Source: Sphingomonas sp. PAMC 26621 (lineage in GTDB: Bacteria > Pseudomonadota > Alphaproteobacteria > Sphingomonadales > Sphingomonadaceae). Taken from it: a stretch of 64,000 nt of DNA. Made by a program: the position numbers and the translations under genes. This document shows, piece by piece, positions 34,581-43,474 of this stretch. How positions within the stretch are numbered: the first letter of the stretch is position 1; every line of letters begins with the position of its first letter. Below the pieces are notes generated by a model, which saw only the letters and a program-made list of their open reading frames with translations, was not told the origin of the DNA and searched no databases. The stretch covers positions 124,001 to 188,000 of the forward strand of contig NZ_AIDW01000015.1 in the NCBI RefSeq assembly GCF_000251145.1. The letters are read 5' to 3'.

Positions 34581-35390
34581 TCAGTCTTGGCTGAGCGCGA
34601 TCGGGCAGGTCCAGTCCCTGGGGTCGATCTGCGTGAGTCCTTCGACCTGAACGTTTGCCTCCGCGGGAATGCAGAGCATGTTGACGGATACGACCCCGGG
34701 CCAGATATCCTGCGGGTTGCCCCGGAAATTATCGGGCGAGAACAGCCGCGGCAGGTGCCAGTACAGCGCGTAGCCATGGTCTGCGATGGCATCGATCACC
34801 GTCTGCTGGTTCGCGGCCCGGTCGTTCTCGATGTAGATTACCGGACGACACCGTCGGATCGTTTCCGCGGCACCACGCAGCACGGCAGGCTCGAACCCCT
34901 CGACGTCGATCTTGAGCAAGCCGCATGCCGGCAATTCCAGCGCATCCAGCGGTCGGACCCGGACTTTTATCCCGCCGTTGCCCTCGGCGAGCAGCGAAAT
35001 TCCCCCGATATTGCCGTGCGCGCCATAGTCGACCCGCGGAACGATCGCCTCGCCTTCGGCTTCGCCACACGCCTCCGGATAGGCCACCGCGTTCGTGATG
35101 TCGTTGAGCGCAAGGTTGGCGCAGAGGATCTGAAACAGCAGTTGCTGCGGCTCGAACGCCAGGAACGGGCCGGGCGCGCTGGCGCGCGCGATGTCGACGC
35201 TGTGCGAGCCCATGTTCGCACCGATTTCGACGACGGTCATTCCGGGGTGGATCAACTGGCGCAGCATCCGCCATTCGTCGGGCGCATATTCGCCGTAAAG
35301 CTCGAGCGCCTGGGTAATATAGTGATCCGTCGCAAACGCGAGCATCGGCCCCGAGCGTGTCTGATACGTCCGGATCAACGGCGTCCCCAT
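34581..35390 (-). CDS. FkbM-family methyltransferase
   Basis: A 269-residue SAM-dependent methyltransferase of the FkbM family, which usually O-methylates sugars or polyketide hydroxyls. Motif I is VVEIGANMGSHSV near residue 53, followed by the acidic AFEPQQ motif. The family's LLKIDVEGFEPAVLRGA segment lies near residue 160 and the ENDRA segment near 185. The ribosome site is weak. It converges on the sulfotransferase/glycosyltransferase pair; all three are typical of surface glycan or glycoprotein modification. Its real substrate is unknown. Confidence 0.85.
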   Translation of the reverse strand: MGTPLIRTYQTRSGPMLAFATDHYITQALELYGEYAPDEWRMLRQLIHPGMTVVEIGANMGSHSVDIARASAPGPFLAFEPQQLLFQILCANLALNDITNAVAYPEACGEAEGEAIVPRVDYGAHGNIGGISLLAEGNGGIKVRVRPLDALELPACGLLKIDVEGFEPAVLRGAAETIRRCRPVIYIENDRAANQQTVIDAIADHGYALYWHLPRLFSPDNFRGNPQDIWPGVVSVNMLCIPAEANVQVEGLTQIDPRDWTCPIALSQD

Positions 35391-35445
35391 GCCGAATAGC
35401 CTAATCGATCTCTGTGGCTAGGTCGACATACGGACAGCTACCTAT

Positions 35446-35489
35446 GAAAAGTCCCGAGGATCGCCGACTGGCGACCCCCGGGACTTTCA
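35446..35489 (-). terminator. Strong hairpin downstream of dps
   Basis: Arms ATGAAAAGTCCCG and CGGGACTTTCAT, with further pairing (GTCGCC/GGCGAC type) toward the loop, begin 15 bases after the dps stop. On the minus strand the second arm ends in a short T-run (CTTTTCAT). Its position fits a dps terminator separating it from the fkbM gene. Confidence 0.6.
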
Positions 35490-35503
35490 TGGATCAGAAC
35501 CGA

Positions 35504-36106
35504 TCAGGCGTTCGGGCGGATGATCTCGGTCGCGGCGAGATGCTCGGCCAGGAACCACACCTGCGGCTCGTGCGTGCGGATGATGTTGCTGACGAGCAGG
35601 TCGTTGGTGCCGTCGTCGCCCGCTTCGTCGGCGGCTTCCGCGCCTTCGCGCGCCTGGCGGAGGATGATTTCATGGGCTTCGAGCAGACGCGACAGCTGCG
35701 TCGGTACGTCCTCGCGGCCCTTGGGCGGACGGGGGATGCGCGTCATCTCCGCAACATCGGGCGCCATCGCGATGCTGATCCCGCCGAGCGCCATGATCCG
35801 CTCGGCGATCATGTCGACGAGGGCGGCCTGCTCCTCGTAATGTTTGTCGAGCAGCAGATGCAGCTGGTAGAAGGTCACGCCAGACATCTGCCAGTGGTGC
35901 TTTTTGTACAGATCGCGCAGCGTCATCGTGTCGACCAGCACCTGGTTTAGCGTCGCGACGCTCTGGGCGCGGGCGTTCGCCTCGAGGGCGAGCGGGAGGT
36001 CCTTGAGCGTCTCGTACGGCTGGATCTCGCGGTAGTCGACCTTGTACTGCGGCTGCGCCTCTACCGATTCCGGCTTGGTGGAGGACTTGGAGATCTTGCG
36101 GGCCAT
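35504..36106 (-). CDS. dps: Dps-like ferritin / DNA-protection protein
   Basis: Dps dodecamers oxidise and store iron and bind DNA during starvation or oxidative stress. The 200-residue product has the ferroxidase-site helix KKHHWQMSG...LHLLLDKHY, with the inter-subunit His and Asp, followed by DMIAERIMALGG with its Asp and Glu ligands. It has a basic 20-residue N-terminal tail (MARKISKSS) suited to DNA binding. Start preceded by AGGA at 7 bases. It has its own hairpin terminator and appears monocistronic. Confidence 0.9.
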   Translation of the reverse strand: MARKISKSSTKPESVEAQPQYKVDYREIQPYETLKDLPLALEANARAQSVATLNQVLVDTMTLRDLYKKHHWQMSGVTFYQLHLLLDKHYEEQAALVDMIAERIMALGGISIAMAPDVAEMTRIPRPPKGREDVPTQLSRLLEAHEIILRQAREGAEAADEAGDDGTNDLLVSNIIRTHEPQVWFLAEHLAATEIIRPNA

Positions 36107-36182
36107 GAGCGATCCTGTTCGGCTTCGAGAAATGGTGAGGGTGAAACGACGTGCCCCCGCAAAAGGTCCGATGCGAAACGGT

Positions 36183-37064
36183 TCAGGGTATCAAATTGCT
36201 TCGCTCGGTCGCGACCAGCGCGACGAGCCAGTCGGTAAACGCGCGGACCGCCGGAAAGGCGCTCGTGTCCTGATGCGTCACCAGCCAGAACGACCGCGTG
36301 ATCGCAAGAGACGGGAGGATCGCAACGAGTGCGGGATCCGCGTCGCCGATGAAGCGGGGCAGGACGCCGATCCCGGCGCCACTCGCGATCATCCGAGCCT
36401 GCGCGTTGATGCTGGAGGAGCGTAGCGTCGGGGCGGGGGCACCCGGTATCTCGTCGAGATAGCGCAGCTCGGGAGCATAGATGATGTCGGGAATATAGCC
36501 GATCATCCGCCGGGTGCGCAGATCGTCCCGCGCCAGCACCGCCTGTTCGGTCGTCTGATACTGCGCGGAAGCGTAAAGCCGCAGCGCGTAATCGGTCAGT
36601 TTGCGAGTCCGCAGCGGCCCGCGGCGGGGGCGGGCTAGCAGGACCGCGACATCGGTCTCGCGTCGGGTTGGGTTTAGGAAACCGCTCGTCGCGACGAGAT
36701 CGACCGAGAGGGCCGGGTAGCGATCCGCCAGGCTCCCGAGATGCCGGCTGACGAACCATGCCCCGAACCCCTCGGCAACGCTGACCCGCACCGTGCCCTC
36801 GATATGGTGATCGGCCGAGGGTGGCGTTCGCGTCTCGCTGGCGATTGCTTCCATCGCGCTTGCACGACTGAGCAAGTCCTGCCCGGCCTCGGTCAGGGCC
36901 TGCCCGGTCGGGGTCTGTTCGAACAGCCGTTGGCCCAGTGCCTGTTCCAGCCGACGAAGCCGCCGACCCACGGTCGTCGCGTCGAGACCGAGCGCGGATG
37001 CGGCGCGACCAATCTGGCGAGCGCGCGCGACTTCCAGGAAAATCGGCAGGTCGCTCCAGTCCAT
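36183..37064 (-). CDS. LysR-family transcription regulator
   Basis: A 293-residue LysR protein. It has an N-terminal winged helix (FLEVARARQIGRAASAL, then DATTVGRRLRRLEQALGQRLFEQ) and a periplasmic-binding-protein-like effector domain from about residue 80. An upstream ATG at 37100 is possible but would place a dyad operator inside its codons; the ATG at 37064 lies directly after that dyad and opens the conserved WSDLPIFLEVA, so it is preferred. It is divergent from mmsA, suggesting control of valine catabolism by an intermediate of that pathway. That pairing is inference. Confidence 0.85.
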   Translation of the reverse strand: MDWSDLPIFLEVARARQIGRAASALGLDATTVGRRLRRLEQALGQRLFEQTPTGQALTEAGQDLLSRASAMEAIASETRTPPSADHHIEGTVRVSVAEGFGAWFVSRHLGSLADRYPALSVDLVATSGFLNPTRRETDVAVLLARPRRGPLRTRKLTDYALRLYASAQYQTTEQAVLARDDLRTRRMIGYIPDIIYAPELRYLDEIPGAPAPTLRSSSINAQARMIASGAGIGVLPRFIGDADPALVAILPSLAITRSFWLVTHQDTSAFPAVRAFTDWLVALVATERSNLIP

Positions 37065-37065
37065 C

Positions 37066-37083
37066 ACCTGCAAATATGCAGGT
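37066..37083. promoter_or_regulatory. Probable LysR operator
   Basis: ACCTGCA-AATA-TGCAGGT, a perfect 7+7 dyad with a 4-base spacer, lies just upstream of the lysR start and 72 bases before mmsA. The TGCA...TGCA core resembles LysR-type T-N-A boxes. Autoregulation and control of the divergent operon are likely but untested. Confidence 0.45.
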
Positions 37084-37155
37084 TGCGACTGCGTGTCCAC
37101 CTCTTGCAGTGGCGCGTGGCAAATGGTCTAGCGCACCCACCATAGGAGAGTTGCC

Positions 37156-38655
37156 ATGCGAAATATCGACCATCATATCGTCGGCCTGTCCGGCGGCGGT
37201 GCCACCCGGACGGGCGAGGTGTTCGATCCCAACACCGGCCAGGTCCAGGCAACGGTCGCGCTCGGCACGCAGGCCGATCTCGATACCGCGATCGCCGCCG
37301 CGCAGAAGGCGCAGCCGGGCTGGGCCGCGACCAACCCGCAGCGCCGCGCACGCGTGATGTTCGAGTTCAAGCGGCTGGTCGAGCTGCACATGGACGAATT
37401 GGCCGAGCTGCTGTCGTCCGAACACGGCAAGGTGATCGCGGACTCGAAGGGCGATATCCAGCGCGGCCTCGAGGTAATCGAGTTCTGCTGCGGCATCCCG
37501 CATGTGCTGAAGGGCGAATTCACGCAGGGCGCAGGCCCGGGGATCGACGTCTATTCGATGCGCCAGCCGCTCGGCATCGGGGCGGGGATCACGCCGTTCA
37601 ACTTCCCGGCGATGATCCCGTTGTGGATGTCGGGTGTCGCGATCGCGACCGGCAACGCGTTCATCCTCAAGCCGTCCGAGCGTGACCCGTCGGTGCCGGT
37701 CCGGCTTGCCGAGCTGTTCCGCGAGGCAGGGTTGCCCGAGGGCATCCTTCAGGTCGTCCACGGCGACAAGGAAATGGTCGACGCGATCCTCGATCATCCC
37801 GCGATCAGCGCGGTCAGCTTCGTCGGCTCGTCCGACATCGCGCATTATGTCTACAAGCGCGGCGTCGCGGCGGGCAAGCGCGTCCAGGCGATGGGCGGCG
37901 CGAAGAATCACGGCATCGTCATGCCCGATGCGGATCTCGACCAGGTCGTTGCCGACCTTTCGGGTGCGGCATTCGGTTCGGCGGGCGAGCGGTGCATGGC
38001 GCTGCCGGTCGTGGTGCCGGTCGGCGAGAAGACCGCGATCGCGTTGCGCGAGAAGCTGATCCCCGCGATCGCCGCGCTCCGCGTCGGGGTCTCAACCGAC
38101 AAGGACGCGCATTACGGCCCGGTCGTCAACGCCGTGCATCGCGCGCGCATCGAGCAGTGGATCCAGACCGGCGTCGACGAGGGCGCTGAGCTGGTCGTCG
38201 ACGGGCGCGGGTTCGAGTTGCAGGGGCATGAGAAGGGGTTCTTCATCGGCCCGTCGCTGTTCGACCATGTCACCACGTCGATGGAATCGTACAAGGAGGA
38301 GATCTTCGGCCCGGTGCTGCAGATCGTCCGCGCGAACGACTTCGAGGATGCCGTCCGCCTGCCGAGCGAGCATCAGTACGGCAACGGCGTCGCGATCTTC
38401 ACGCGCAACGGCCATGCCGCGCGCGAATTTGCGGCGCGGGTCAATGTCGGGATGGTCGGGATCAACGTGCCGATCCCGGTGCCCGTCGCCTATCACACGT
38501 TCGGTGGGTGGAAGCGCAGCGCGTTTGGCGATACCAACCAGCACGGCATGGAAGGCGTCAAGTTCTGGACCAAGGTCAAGACCGTGACGCAGCGCTGGCC
38601 CGATGGCGGGGTCGGCGACGGTGCCAACGCCTTCGTCATCCCGACAATGGGCTGA
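37156..38655 (+). CDS. mmsA: CoA-acylating methylmalonate-semialdehyde dehydrogenase
   Basis: Oxidises methylmalonate semialdehyde (from valine) or malonate semialdehyde to propionyl-CoA or acetyl-CoA with NAD and CoA, releasing CO2. The 499-residue protein shows ITPFNFPAMIPLWM, the NAD loop SFVGSSDIAHYVY, the catalytic cysteine in GSAGERCMALPV, and EIFGPVLQIVRA, all typical of MmsA rather than other aldehyde dehydrogenases. The start follows AGGAG. First gene of a five-gene operon for the isobutyryl-CoA part of valine degradation, divergent from a LysR regulator. Confidence 0.95.
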   Translation: MRNIDHHIVGLSGGGATRTGEVFDPNTGQVQATVALGTQADLDTAIAAAQKAQPGWAATNPQRRARVMFEFKRLVELHMDELAELLSSEHGKVIADSKGDIQRGLEVIEFCCGIPHVLKGEFTQGAGPGIDVYSMRQPLGIGAGITPFNFPAMIPLWMSGVAIATGNAFILKPSERDPSVPVRLAELFREAGLPEGILQVVHGDKEMVDAILDHPAISAVSFVGSSDIAHYVYKRGVAAGKRVQAMGGAKNHGIVMPDADLDQVVADLSGAAFGSAGERCMALPVVVPVGEKTAIALREKLIPAIAALRVGVSTDKDAHYGPVVNAVHRARIEQWIQTGVDEGAELVVDGRGFELQGHEKGFFIGPSLFDHVTTSMESYKEEIFGPVLQIVRANDFEDAVRLPSEHQYGNGVAIFTRNGHAAREFAARVNVGMVGINVPIPVPVAYHTFGGWKRSAFGDTNQHGMEGVKFWTKVKTVTQRWPDGGVGDGANAFVIPTMG

Positions 38656-38695
38656 GTTTTTCGTTGCCCTGCGATCCAATATCAAAAGGCCTTTC

Positions 38696-39858
38696 ATGAC
38701 CGACCAGTTCGACCTCACCCCCCAATTTGATCTTACGGGCGATCAGCGCGAGATCCAGGAACTCGCGCGCCGCTTCACCGCCGACCGGATCACGCCGTTC
38801 GCGGCGGAGTGGGACGAGAAACACATCTTCCCGCGCGACACGATCAAGGCGGCGGCGGAGCTGGGGTTCGCGGCGATCTACGTCTCGGAAGAGTCGGGCG
38901 GGATCAATCTCGGGCGGCTCGAAGCGGCGCTGATCATGGAGGCGATGGCCTATGGCTGCCCGTCGACCTCGGCGTTCATCTCGATCCACAACATGGCGAG
39001 CTGGATGATCGACCGGTTCGGCGGGCAGGCGGTCAAGGACAAGTATCTGCCCTCGCTCGTCACGATGGACCGGATCGCGAGCTATTGCCTGACCGAGCCG
39101 GGCTCGGGCTGGACGCCGCGGCGCTCAAGACCCGCGCGGTGCGGGATGGCGATCACTATGTCGTCAACGGCACCAAGCAGTTCATCTCGGGCGGCGGCGA
39201 GAACGAAGTCTATGTCACGATGGTCCGCACCGGCGAGGACGGCCCCAAGGGCATTTCGTGCCTGGTGATCGAGAAGGACATGCCCGGCGTCAGCTTCGGC
39301 GCGAACGAGCGCAAGCTCGGCTGGCACTCGCAGCCGACCGCGCAAGTGGTGTTCGAGGATGTGCGTATCCCTGTGGATAACCTTGTGGGCGGCGAGGGCG
39401 AGGGGTTCCGGATCGCGATGATGGGGCTCGATGGCGGGCGCTTGAACATCGGTGCGTGCTCGCTCGGCGGGGCGCAGCGGTGCCTCGATGAATCGATCGG
39501 CTACACCAAGGATCGCAAGCAGTTCGGCACCGCGATCGCGGATTTCCAGAACACCCAGTTCATGCTCGCGGACATGGCGACCGACCTCGAGGCGGCGCGT
39601 GCGCTGCTGTACATGGCGGCGGCAAAGGTGACCGCGAATGCGCCCGACAAGACCAAGTTTGCGGCGATGGCGAAGCGCCTGTCGACCGACACCGGCTCGC
39701 TGGTCGCCGACCGCGCGCTGCAGCTGCATGGCGGCTACGGCTATCTGATGGATTACCCGATCGAACGCTTCTGGCGCGACCTGCGGGTGCATTCGATCCT
39801 GGAGGGGACCAATCAGGTGATGCGGATGATCATCGGGCGCGAACTGACGCGCCAGTAA
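38696..39858 (+). pseudogene. Acyl-CoA (isobutyryl-CoA) dehydrogenase with a frameshift
   Basis: In valine catabolism this FAD enzyme makes methacrylyl-CoA from isobutyryl-CoA. The first frame runs from the ATG at 38696 (MTDQFDLTPQFDLTGDQREI) to the flavin-binding CLTEPGSG at about 39109; the sense then continues in the next frame as LDAAALKTRAVRDGDHYVVNG through the catalytic glutamate in SILEGTNQVMRMI to 39858. Restoring one C after 39110 (GGCTCGGGCTCGGAC) gives the universal ACAD motif EPGSGSDAA and a 387-residue protein. Either a consensus error or a recent mutation. Context in the mmsA operon supports the isobutyryl-CoA specificity. Confidence 0.85.
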
Positions 39859-39883
39859 TCCCGCGAAGCGAAGCCCCCTTCCT

Positions 39884-39947
39884 CTTCGTGGCTTTGTGGC
39901 TTTGTGCGAGAAAGAGTCTTCGCGCACGAAGCCACAAAGACACGAAG
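39884..39947. repeat. 25-base imperfect inverted repeat (CTTTGTGGC type)
   Basis: Arms 39884-39908 and 39923-39947 match at 23 of 25 positions around a 14-base loop, filling most of the gap before the hydrolase gene. The sequence CTTCGTGxCTTTGTGGCTT is of the scattered REP-like kind seen between genes in many proteobacteria. In the mRNA it would form a very stable hairpin. Confidence 0.7.
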
Positions 39948-39967
39948 ACAGTGATGAGAGACCGTGC

Positions 39968-41011
39968 ATGACCAGCGACGTTCTGACCATGATCGAAGGG
40001 CCTGTCGGCCGGATCCGGCTCAACCGGCCAAAGGCATTGCATGCGCTGACTCATGAGATGTGCACGGCGATGCTTGATGCGCTCGACGCGTGGCGTGCCG
40101 ACCCCACGATCGAAGCGCTGCTGCTCGACCACACTGAGGGCAGGGGCTTCTGCGCTGGCGGCGACATCCGGATGCTCGCGGAAAGCGGCGCAGCGGATGG
40201 CGTTGCGGCGCGCGCCTTCTTCCATACCGAATACCGGCTCAACCACCGGCTGTTCACCTACGCCAAGCCGACGGTCGCGTTCATGGACGGAATCACGATG
40301 GGCGGCGGGGTCGGCATCGCCTGCCCGTGCGATTTTCGCGTGGCGACCGAGAATACAAAGTTCGCCATGCCCGAAACCGGGATCGGCCTGTTCCCCGACG
40401 TCGGTGGCGGCTGGTATCTGTCGCGGCTGCCCGGGCGGATCGGGCAATATCTTGCGCTGACCGGGCACCGGCTCGACGGGGTGGAGTGCCTCGCGCTGGG
40501 TCTGGCGACGCATTACCTGCCGAGCGCGACGCTCGACGATGCCAAGGCACGGATCGCTGCCGACCCGCAAGCCATCGCGGCGACGCTCGACGCTCTCGGC
40601 GAGACGCCGCCCGAGCCGAAGATCCTCGCGCAGCGCGAGGCGATCGACCGGCTGTTTGCCTCCGACGCGCTAGAGGACATCTACGCGGCGCTCGAAGCGG
40701 ATGGCGGGGACTGGGCAACGCAACAGCTCGCCACGCTCCGCACCAAGTCGCCGCAGACCATGAAGGTCTCGCTCCGCCTGCTCCACGAAGGCAAGAGGAT
40801 GGCGACCTTCGAGGACGAGATGCGGCAGGAATATGCGATCGGCTCGCGCGTGGTGCAGCGGCATGATTTCCTCGAAGGCGTCCGCGCGGTGATCGTCGAC
40901 AAGGACAATGCCCCACGCTGGGACCCGGCGACGCCGGAAGGCGTGACCGACCACGTGATCGACCAGATCTTCGCGCCTCTCTCCGATGGCGAGGCGTGGA
41001 CTCCCGCCTGA
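39968..41011 (+). CDS. 3-hydroxyisobutyryl-CoA hydrolase (enoyl-CoA hydratase superfamily)
   Basis: Cleaves 3-hydroxyisobutyryl-CoA to free 3-hydroxyisobutyrate in valine degradation. At 347 residues it is longer than a simple hydratase and has the HIBCH signature. This consists of [10 protein letters not shown], then [14 protein letters not shown] (oxyanion hole), then [24 protein letters not shown], which carries the catalytic acidic residues of the hydrolase. A long C-terminal extension ([18 protein letters not shown]) is also typical. The ATG at 39968 was chosen because the 24 residues upstream come from the inverted repeat. Confidence 0.9.
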   Translation: MTSDVLTMIEGPVGRIRLNRPKALHALTHEMCTAMLDALDAWRADPTIEALLLDHTEGRGFCAGGDIRMLAESGAADGVAARAFFHTEYRLNHRLFTYAKPTVAFMDGITMGGGVGIACPCDFRVATENTKFAMPETGIGLFPDVGGGWYLSRLPGRIGQYLALTGHRLDGVECLALGLATHYLPSATLDDAKARIAADPQAIAATLDALGETPPEPKILAQREAIDRLFASDALEDIYAALEADGGDWATQQLATLRTKSPQTMKVSLRLLHEGKRMATFEDEMRQEYAIGSRVVQRHDFLEGVRAVIVDKDNAPRWDPATPEGVTDHVIDQIFAPLSDGEAWTPA

Positions 41012-41018
41012 CCTGTTC

Positions 41019-41106
41019 CGTCACCCCGGAACTGTGCCGGGGTCCACCTTTCCACCGGGCCAGCGGTTCGCGGCACGGTGGACCCCGGCACACGGCCGGG
41101 GTGACG
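41019..41106. repeat. 30-base inverted repeat, REP-like palindromic element
   Basis: Arms CGTCACCCCGGAACTGTGCC... (41019-41048) and its near reverse complement (41077-41106) match at about 26 of 30 positions around a 28-base spacer. The CGTCACCCCGG...CCGGGGTCCAC pattern is a familiar intergenic palindrome of sphingomonads and relatives. It fills the gap between two genes of the valine operon. Confidence 0.75.
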
Positions 41107-41123
41107 CAAGAAGGAAGCCTTTC

Positions 41124-41897
41124 ATGAGCTACGAAACGATCCTCGTCGAACAACGCGACCGCGTCACGCTGATCACGCTCAACCGGCCCAAGGCGCTCAA
41201 TGCGCTCAACAGCCAGATCCTCGCCGACCTGCTTGCCGCGATGGCCGCGTTCGATGCGGATCCGTCGCAGGGCTGCGCGGTCATCACCGGCAGCGAGAAG
41301 GCATTCGCGGCGGGGGCGGACATCAAGGAGATGCAGGCGCAGGGCTTTGCCGACATGTACGCGCACGATTTCTTCGCCGGCTGGGATCGCTTTACGCGGA
41401 CGCGCAAGCCGATCATCGCGGCGGTCGCGGGCTATGCGCTTGGCGGCGGGTGCGAGCTGGCGATGATGTGCGATTTCATCCTCGCCGCCGACAGCGCGAA
41501 GTTCGGCCAGCCCGAGATTAAGCTTGCGGTCTCGCCCGGCATGGGCGGGTCGCAGCGCCTCACCCGCGCGGTCGGCAAGGCCAAGGCGATGGAGATGTGC
41601 CTCACCGGGCGGATGATGGACGCCGCCGAAGCCGAGCGCGCCGGGCTCGCCTCGCGTGTGATCCCCGCCGCCGAGCTGGTCGAGGAAGCGGTCAAGGTCG
41701 CCGCGACGATCGCCGGTATGGCGCCGCTTGCGGTGCTGGCGAACAAGGAAATGGTCAACGCCGCGTTCGAGACCAGCCTCAGCATGGGCGTCCAGTTCGA
41801 GCGCCGCCTGTTCCACGCTTTGTTCGGAACCGACGACCAGAGCGAAGGGATGGCTGCCTTCGTCGAGAAGCGCGCCGGGGTGTGGACGGGGAAATAA
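41124..41897 (+). CDS. Enoyl-CoA hydratase
   Basis: Hydrates enoyl-CoA substrates, here most likely methacrylyl-CoA to 3-hydroxyisobutyryl-CoA. The 257-residue crotonase-fold protein has [25 protein letters not shown] (oxyanion hole), [15 protein letters not shown] (first catalytic Glu) and [19 protein letters not shown] (second catalytic Glu). The ATG at 41124 follows AAGGAAG. It lies between the hydrolase and mmsB, completing the path from isobutyryl-CoA to methylmalonate semialdehyde. Confidence 0.92.
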   Translation: MSYETILVEQRDRVTLITLNRPKALNALNSQILADLLAAMAAFDADPSQGCAVITGSEKAFAAGADIKEMQAQGFADMYAHDFFAGWDRFTRTRKPIIAAVAGYALGGGCELAMMCDFILAADSAKFGQPEIKLAVSPGMGGSQRLTRAVGKAKAMEMCLTGRMMDAAEAERAGLASRVIPAAELVEEAVKVAATIAGMAPLAVLANKEMVNAAFETSLSMGVQFERRLFHALFGTDDQSEGMAAFVEKRAGVWTGK

Positions 41898-41928
41898 CGC
41901 GCGGCGAGAAGACTTGGGAGAGACAATA

Positions 41929-42807
41929 ATGACACGTATCGCATTCATCGGGCTCGGCAACATGGGCGGCGGGATGGCCGCGAATCTCGCGAAGGCGGGG
42001 CATGACGTCCGCGCGTTCGACTTGTCGGCGGATGCGCTCGATCGCGCGAAGACGGCGGGCTGCCTGCCGGTCGGGTCCGCGACCGAAGCCGCCGACGGGG
42101 CCGAGGCGATCGTGACGATGCTCCCCGCCGGGCGCCACGTCGAGGCGGTCTATGCCGAGCTGTTCGCCGCGACCATCCTGCCGACGACGCTCCTGATCGA
42201 TTGCTCGACGATCGACGTGGCAACCGCGAAGCACGTCGCCGCGCTCGCGCTCGCTAACGGCATCACCGCGGTCGACGCCCCCGTCTCGGGCGGGATCGGC
42301 GCGGCGAATGCGGGCACGCTGACCTTCATGGTCGGCGGCACAGACGCGGGCTTCGCCAAGGCCAAGACGGTCCTCGACGCGATGGGGCAGGCGGTGATCC
42401 ACGCGGGCGCCAACGGCACCGGGCAGGCCGCCAAGATCGCCAACAACATGCTGCTCGGCGCGACGATGGTTGCGACCTGCGAGGCGTTCCTGCTCGCGGA
42501 GAAGCTCGGGCTCGATGCGCAGACGTTCTACGACATCTCGAGCGTATCGTCGGGCCAGAGCTGGTCGATGACGCGCTATTGCCCGGTCCCCGGGGTTGGG
42601 CCGGATACCCCCGCCGACCACGACTATCAGGGCGGTTTCGCGACCGCGCTGATGCTGAAGGACCTGAAGCTCGCAGCGGAGGCGGCGAGTGGGGCGGACG
42701 CGAATACCCCGATGGGGACCAAGGCGGCGGAACTGTACCAGCGTTTCGCCGACGAAGGGCAGGGCGGGCTCGACTTCTCCGCGATCATCAAGATGCTCCG
42801 CGGCTAA
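41929..42807 (+). CDS. mmsB: 3-hydroxyisobutyrate dehydrogenase
   Basis: NAD-dependent oxidation of 3-hydroxyisobutyrate to methylmalonate semialdehyde, the substrate of MmsA. The 292-residue protein begins with the Rossmann motif AFIGLGNMGGGMAANLAKAG, has the substrate-binding DAPVSGGIGAANAGTLTFM and the catalytic lysine in GTGQAAKIANNMLLG, and ends in KMLRG. The ATG at 41929 follows GGGAGAG. Last gene of the valine operon; it converges on the DUF6445 gene with only 13 bases between the stops. Confidence 0.95.
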   Translation: MTRIAFIGLGNMGGGMAANLAKAGHDVRAFDLSADALDRAKTAGCLPVGSATEAADGAEAIVTMLPAGRHVEAVYAELFAATILPTTLLIDCSTIDVATAKHVAALALANGITAVDAPVSGGIGAANAGTLTFMVGGTDAGFAKAKTVLDAMGQAVIHAGANGTGQAAKIANNMLLGATMVATCEAFLLAEKLGLDAQTFYDISSVSSGQSWSMTRYCPVPGVGPDTPADHDYQGGFATALMLKDLKLAAEAASGADANTPMGTKAAELYQRFADEGQGGLDFSAIIKMLRG

Positions 42808-42820
42808 CCGCAGCGCCGCC

Positions 42821-43474
42821 TTACGCCTGCAACAGCGAGGTCAACGTGAGGCGACCGTGCGCTGCGTCTGCGCCAAGCGCGGCCGCGGCGAGGTCGCCCG
42901 CATGCAGGCAGTTCGCGGGATAGAAGATCAGGCGATTGAAGCGCAAGTCCGCCTGCCCAATACGCTCGAACCCGGCGGTGTGGTCGCCGGGATACTGCGG
43001 CTCAGGCAGACCGTGGCGTTGCCGGTCGCGCGTCAATCCCTGTCGCCACGCCGCCGCCCGGCTCGGGTCGATCCGTTCATATCCGGTGCCGCGATGCCGG
43101 TAGAAGCTGGTCCCGCCATGCGGCGGCGCGCACAGATAATGCACCGCGGCGAGCAGTGTCGGGTCGACCGTGTCGAAATGCGGGATCCGCTGGATCGGTG
43201 CCAGCGCAGCCGGTGCGTCGGTCGCGATCGCGAAGGTGGTGCGCAGGACGGTGGACGTTGTCGCCGCGCCGATTGCCCGCGCCGCTTCGGCAAGCCAGAC
43301 TGCATAGCCGACCGGGGCGGGCGCGCGAAGCCCGGGATAATAATCCGCCGCCGCGCGCGCGAACCGTTGCGCGGCGGCGGCTTCCTGCAGCGCTTCTGGC
43401 TGCGGATGCGCATCATCGATCACATGGAGTGGCACTGCCTCATGCCCCATCGCCCGGACGGGGTGGAGGATCAT
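42821..43474 (-). CDS. DUF6445 protein, possible 2-oxoglutarate/Fe(II)-type fold
   Basis: A 217-residue protein of the DUF6445 type. It contains HFDTVDPTLLAAVHYLCAPPHGGTSFYRH and, further on, RFNRLIFYPANCLHAG. The HxD early and the late histidine resemble the metal-binding pattern of 2-oxoglutarate-dependent dioxygenases, but the function is not established. The ATG at 43474 overlaps the SapC stop (ATGA) and is preferred over the upstream ATG at 43513. Distal gene of the TonB-receptor/halogenase cluster. Confidence 0.65.
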   Translation of the reverse strand: MILHPVRAMGHEAVPLHVIDDAHPQPEALQEAAAAQRFARAAADYYPGLRAPAPVGYAVWLAEAARAIGAATTSTVLRTTFAIATDAPAALAPIQRIPHFDTVDPTLLAAVHYLCAPPHGGTSFYRHRGTGYERIDPSRAAAWRQGLTRDRQRHGLPEPQYPGDHTAGFERIGQADLRFNRLIFYPANCLHAGDLAAAALGADAAHGRLTLTSLLQA

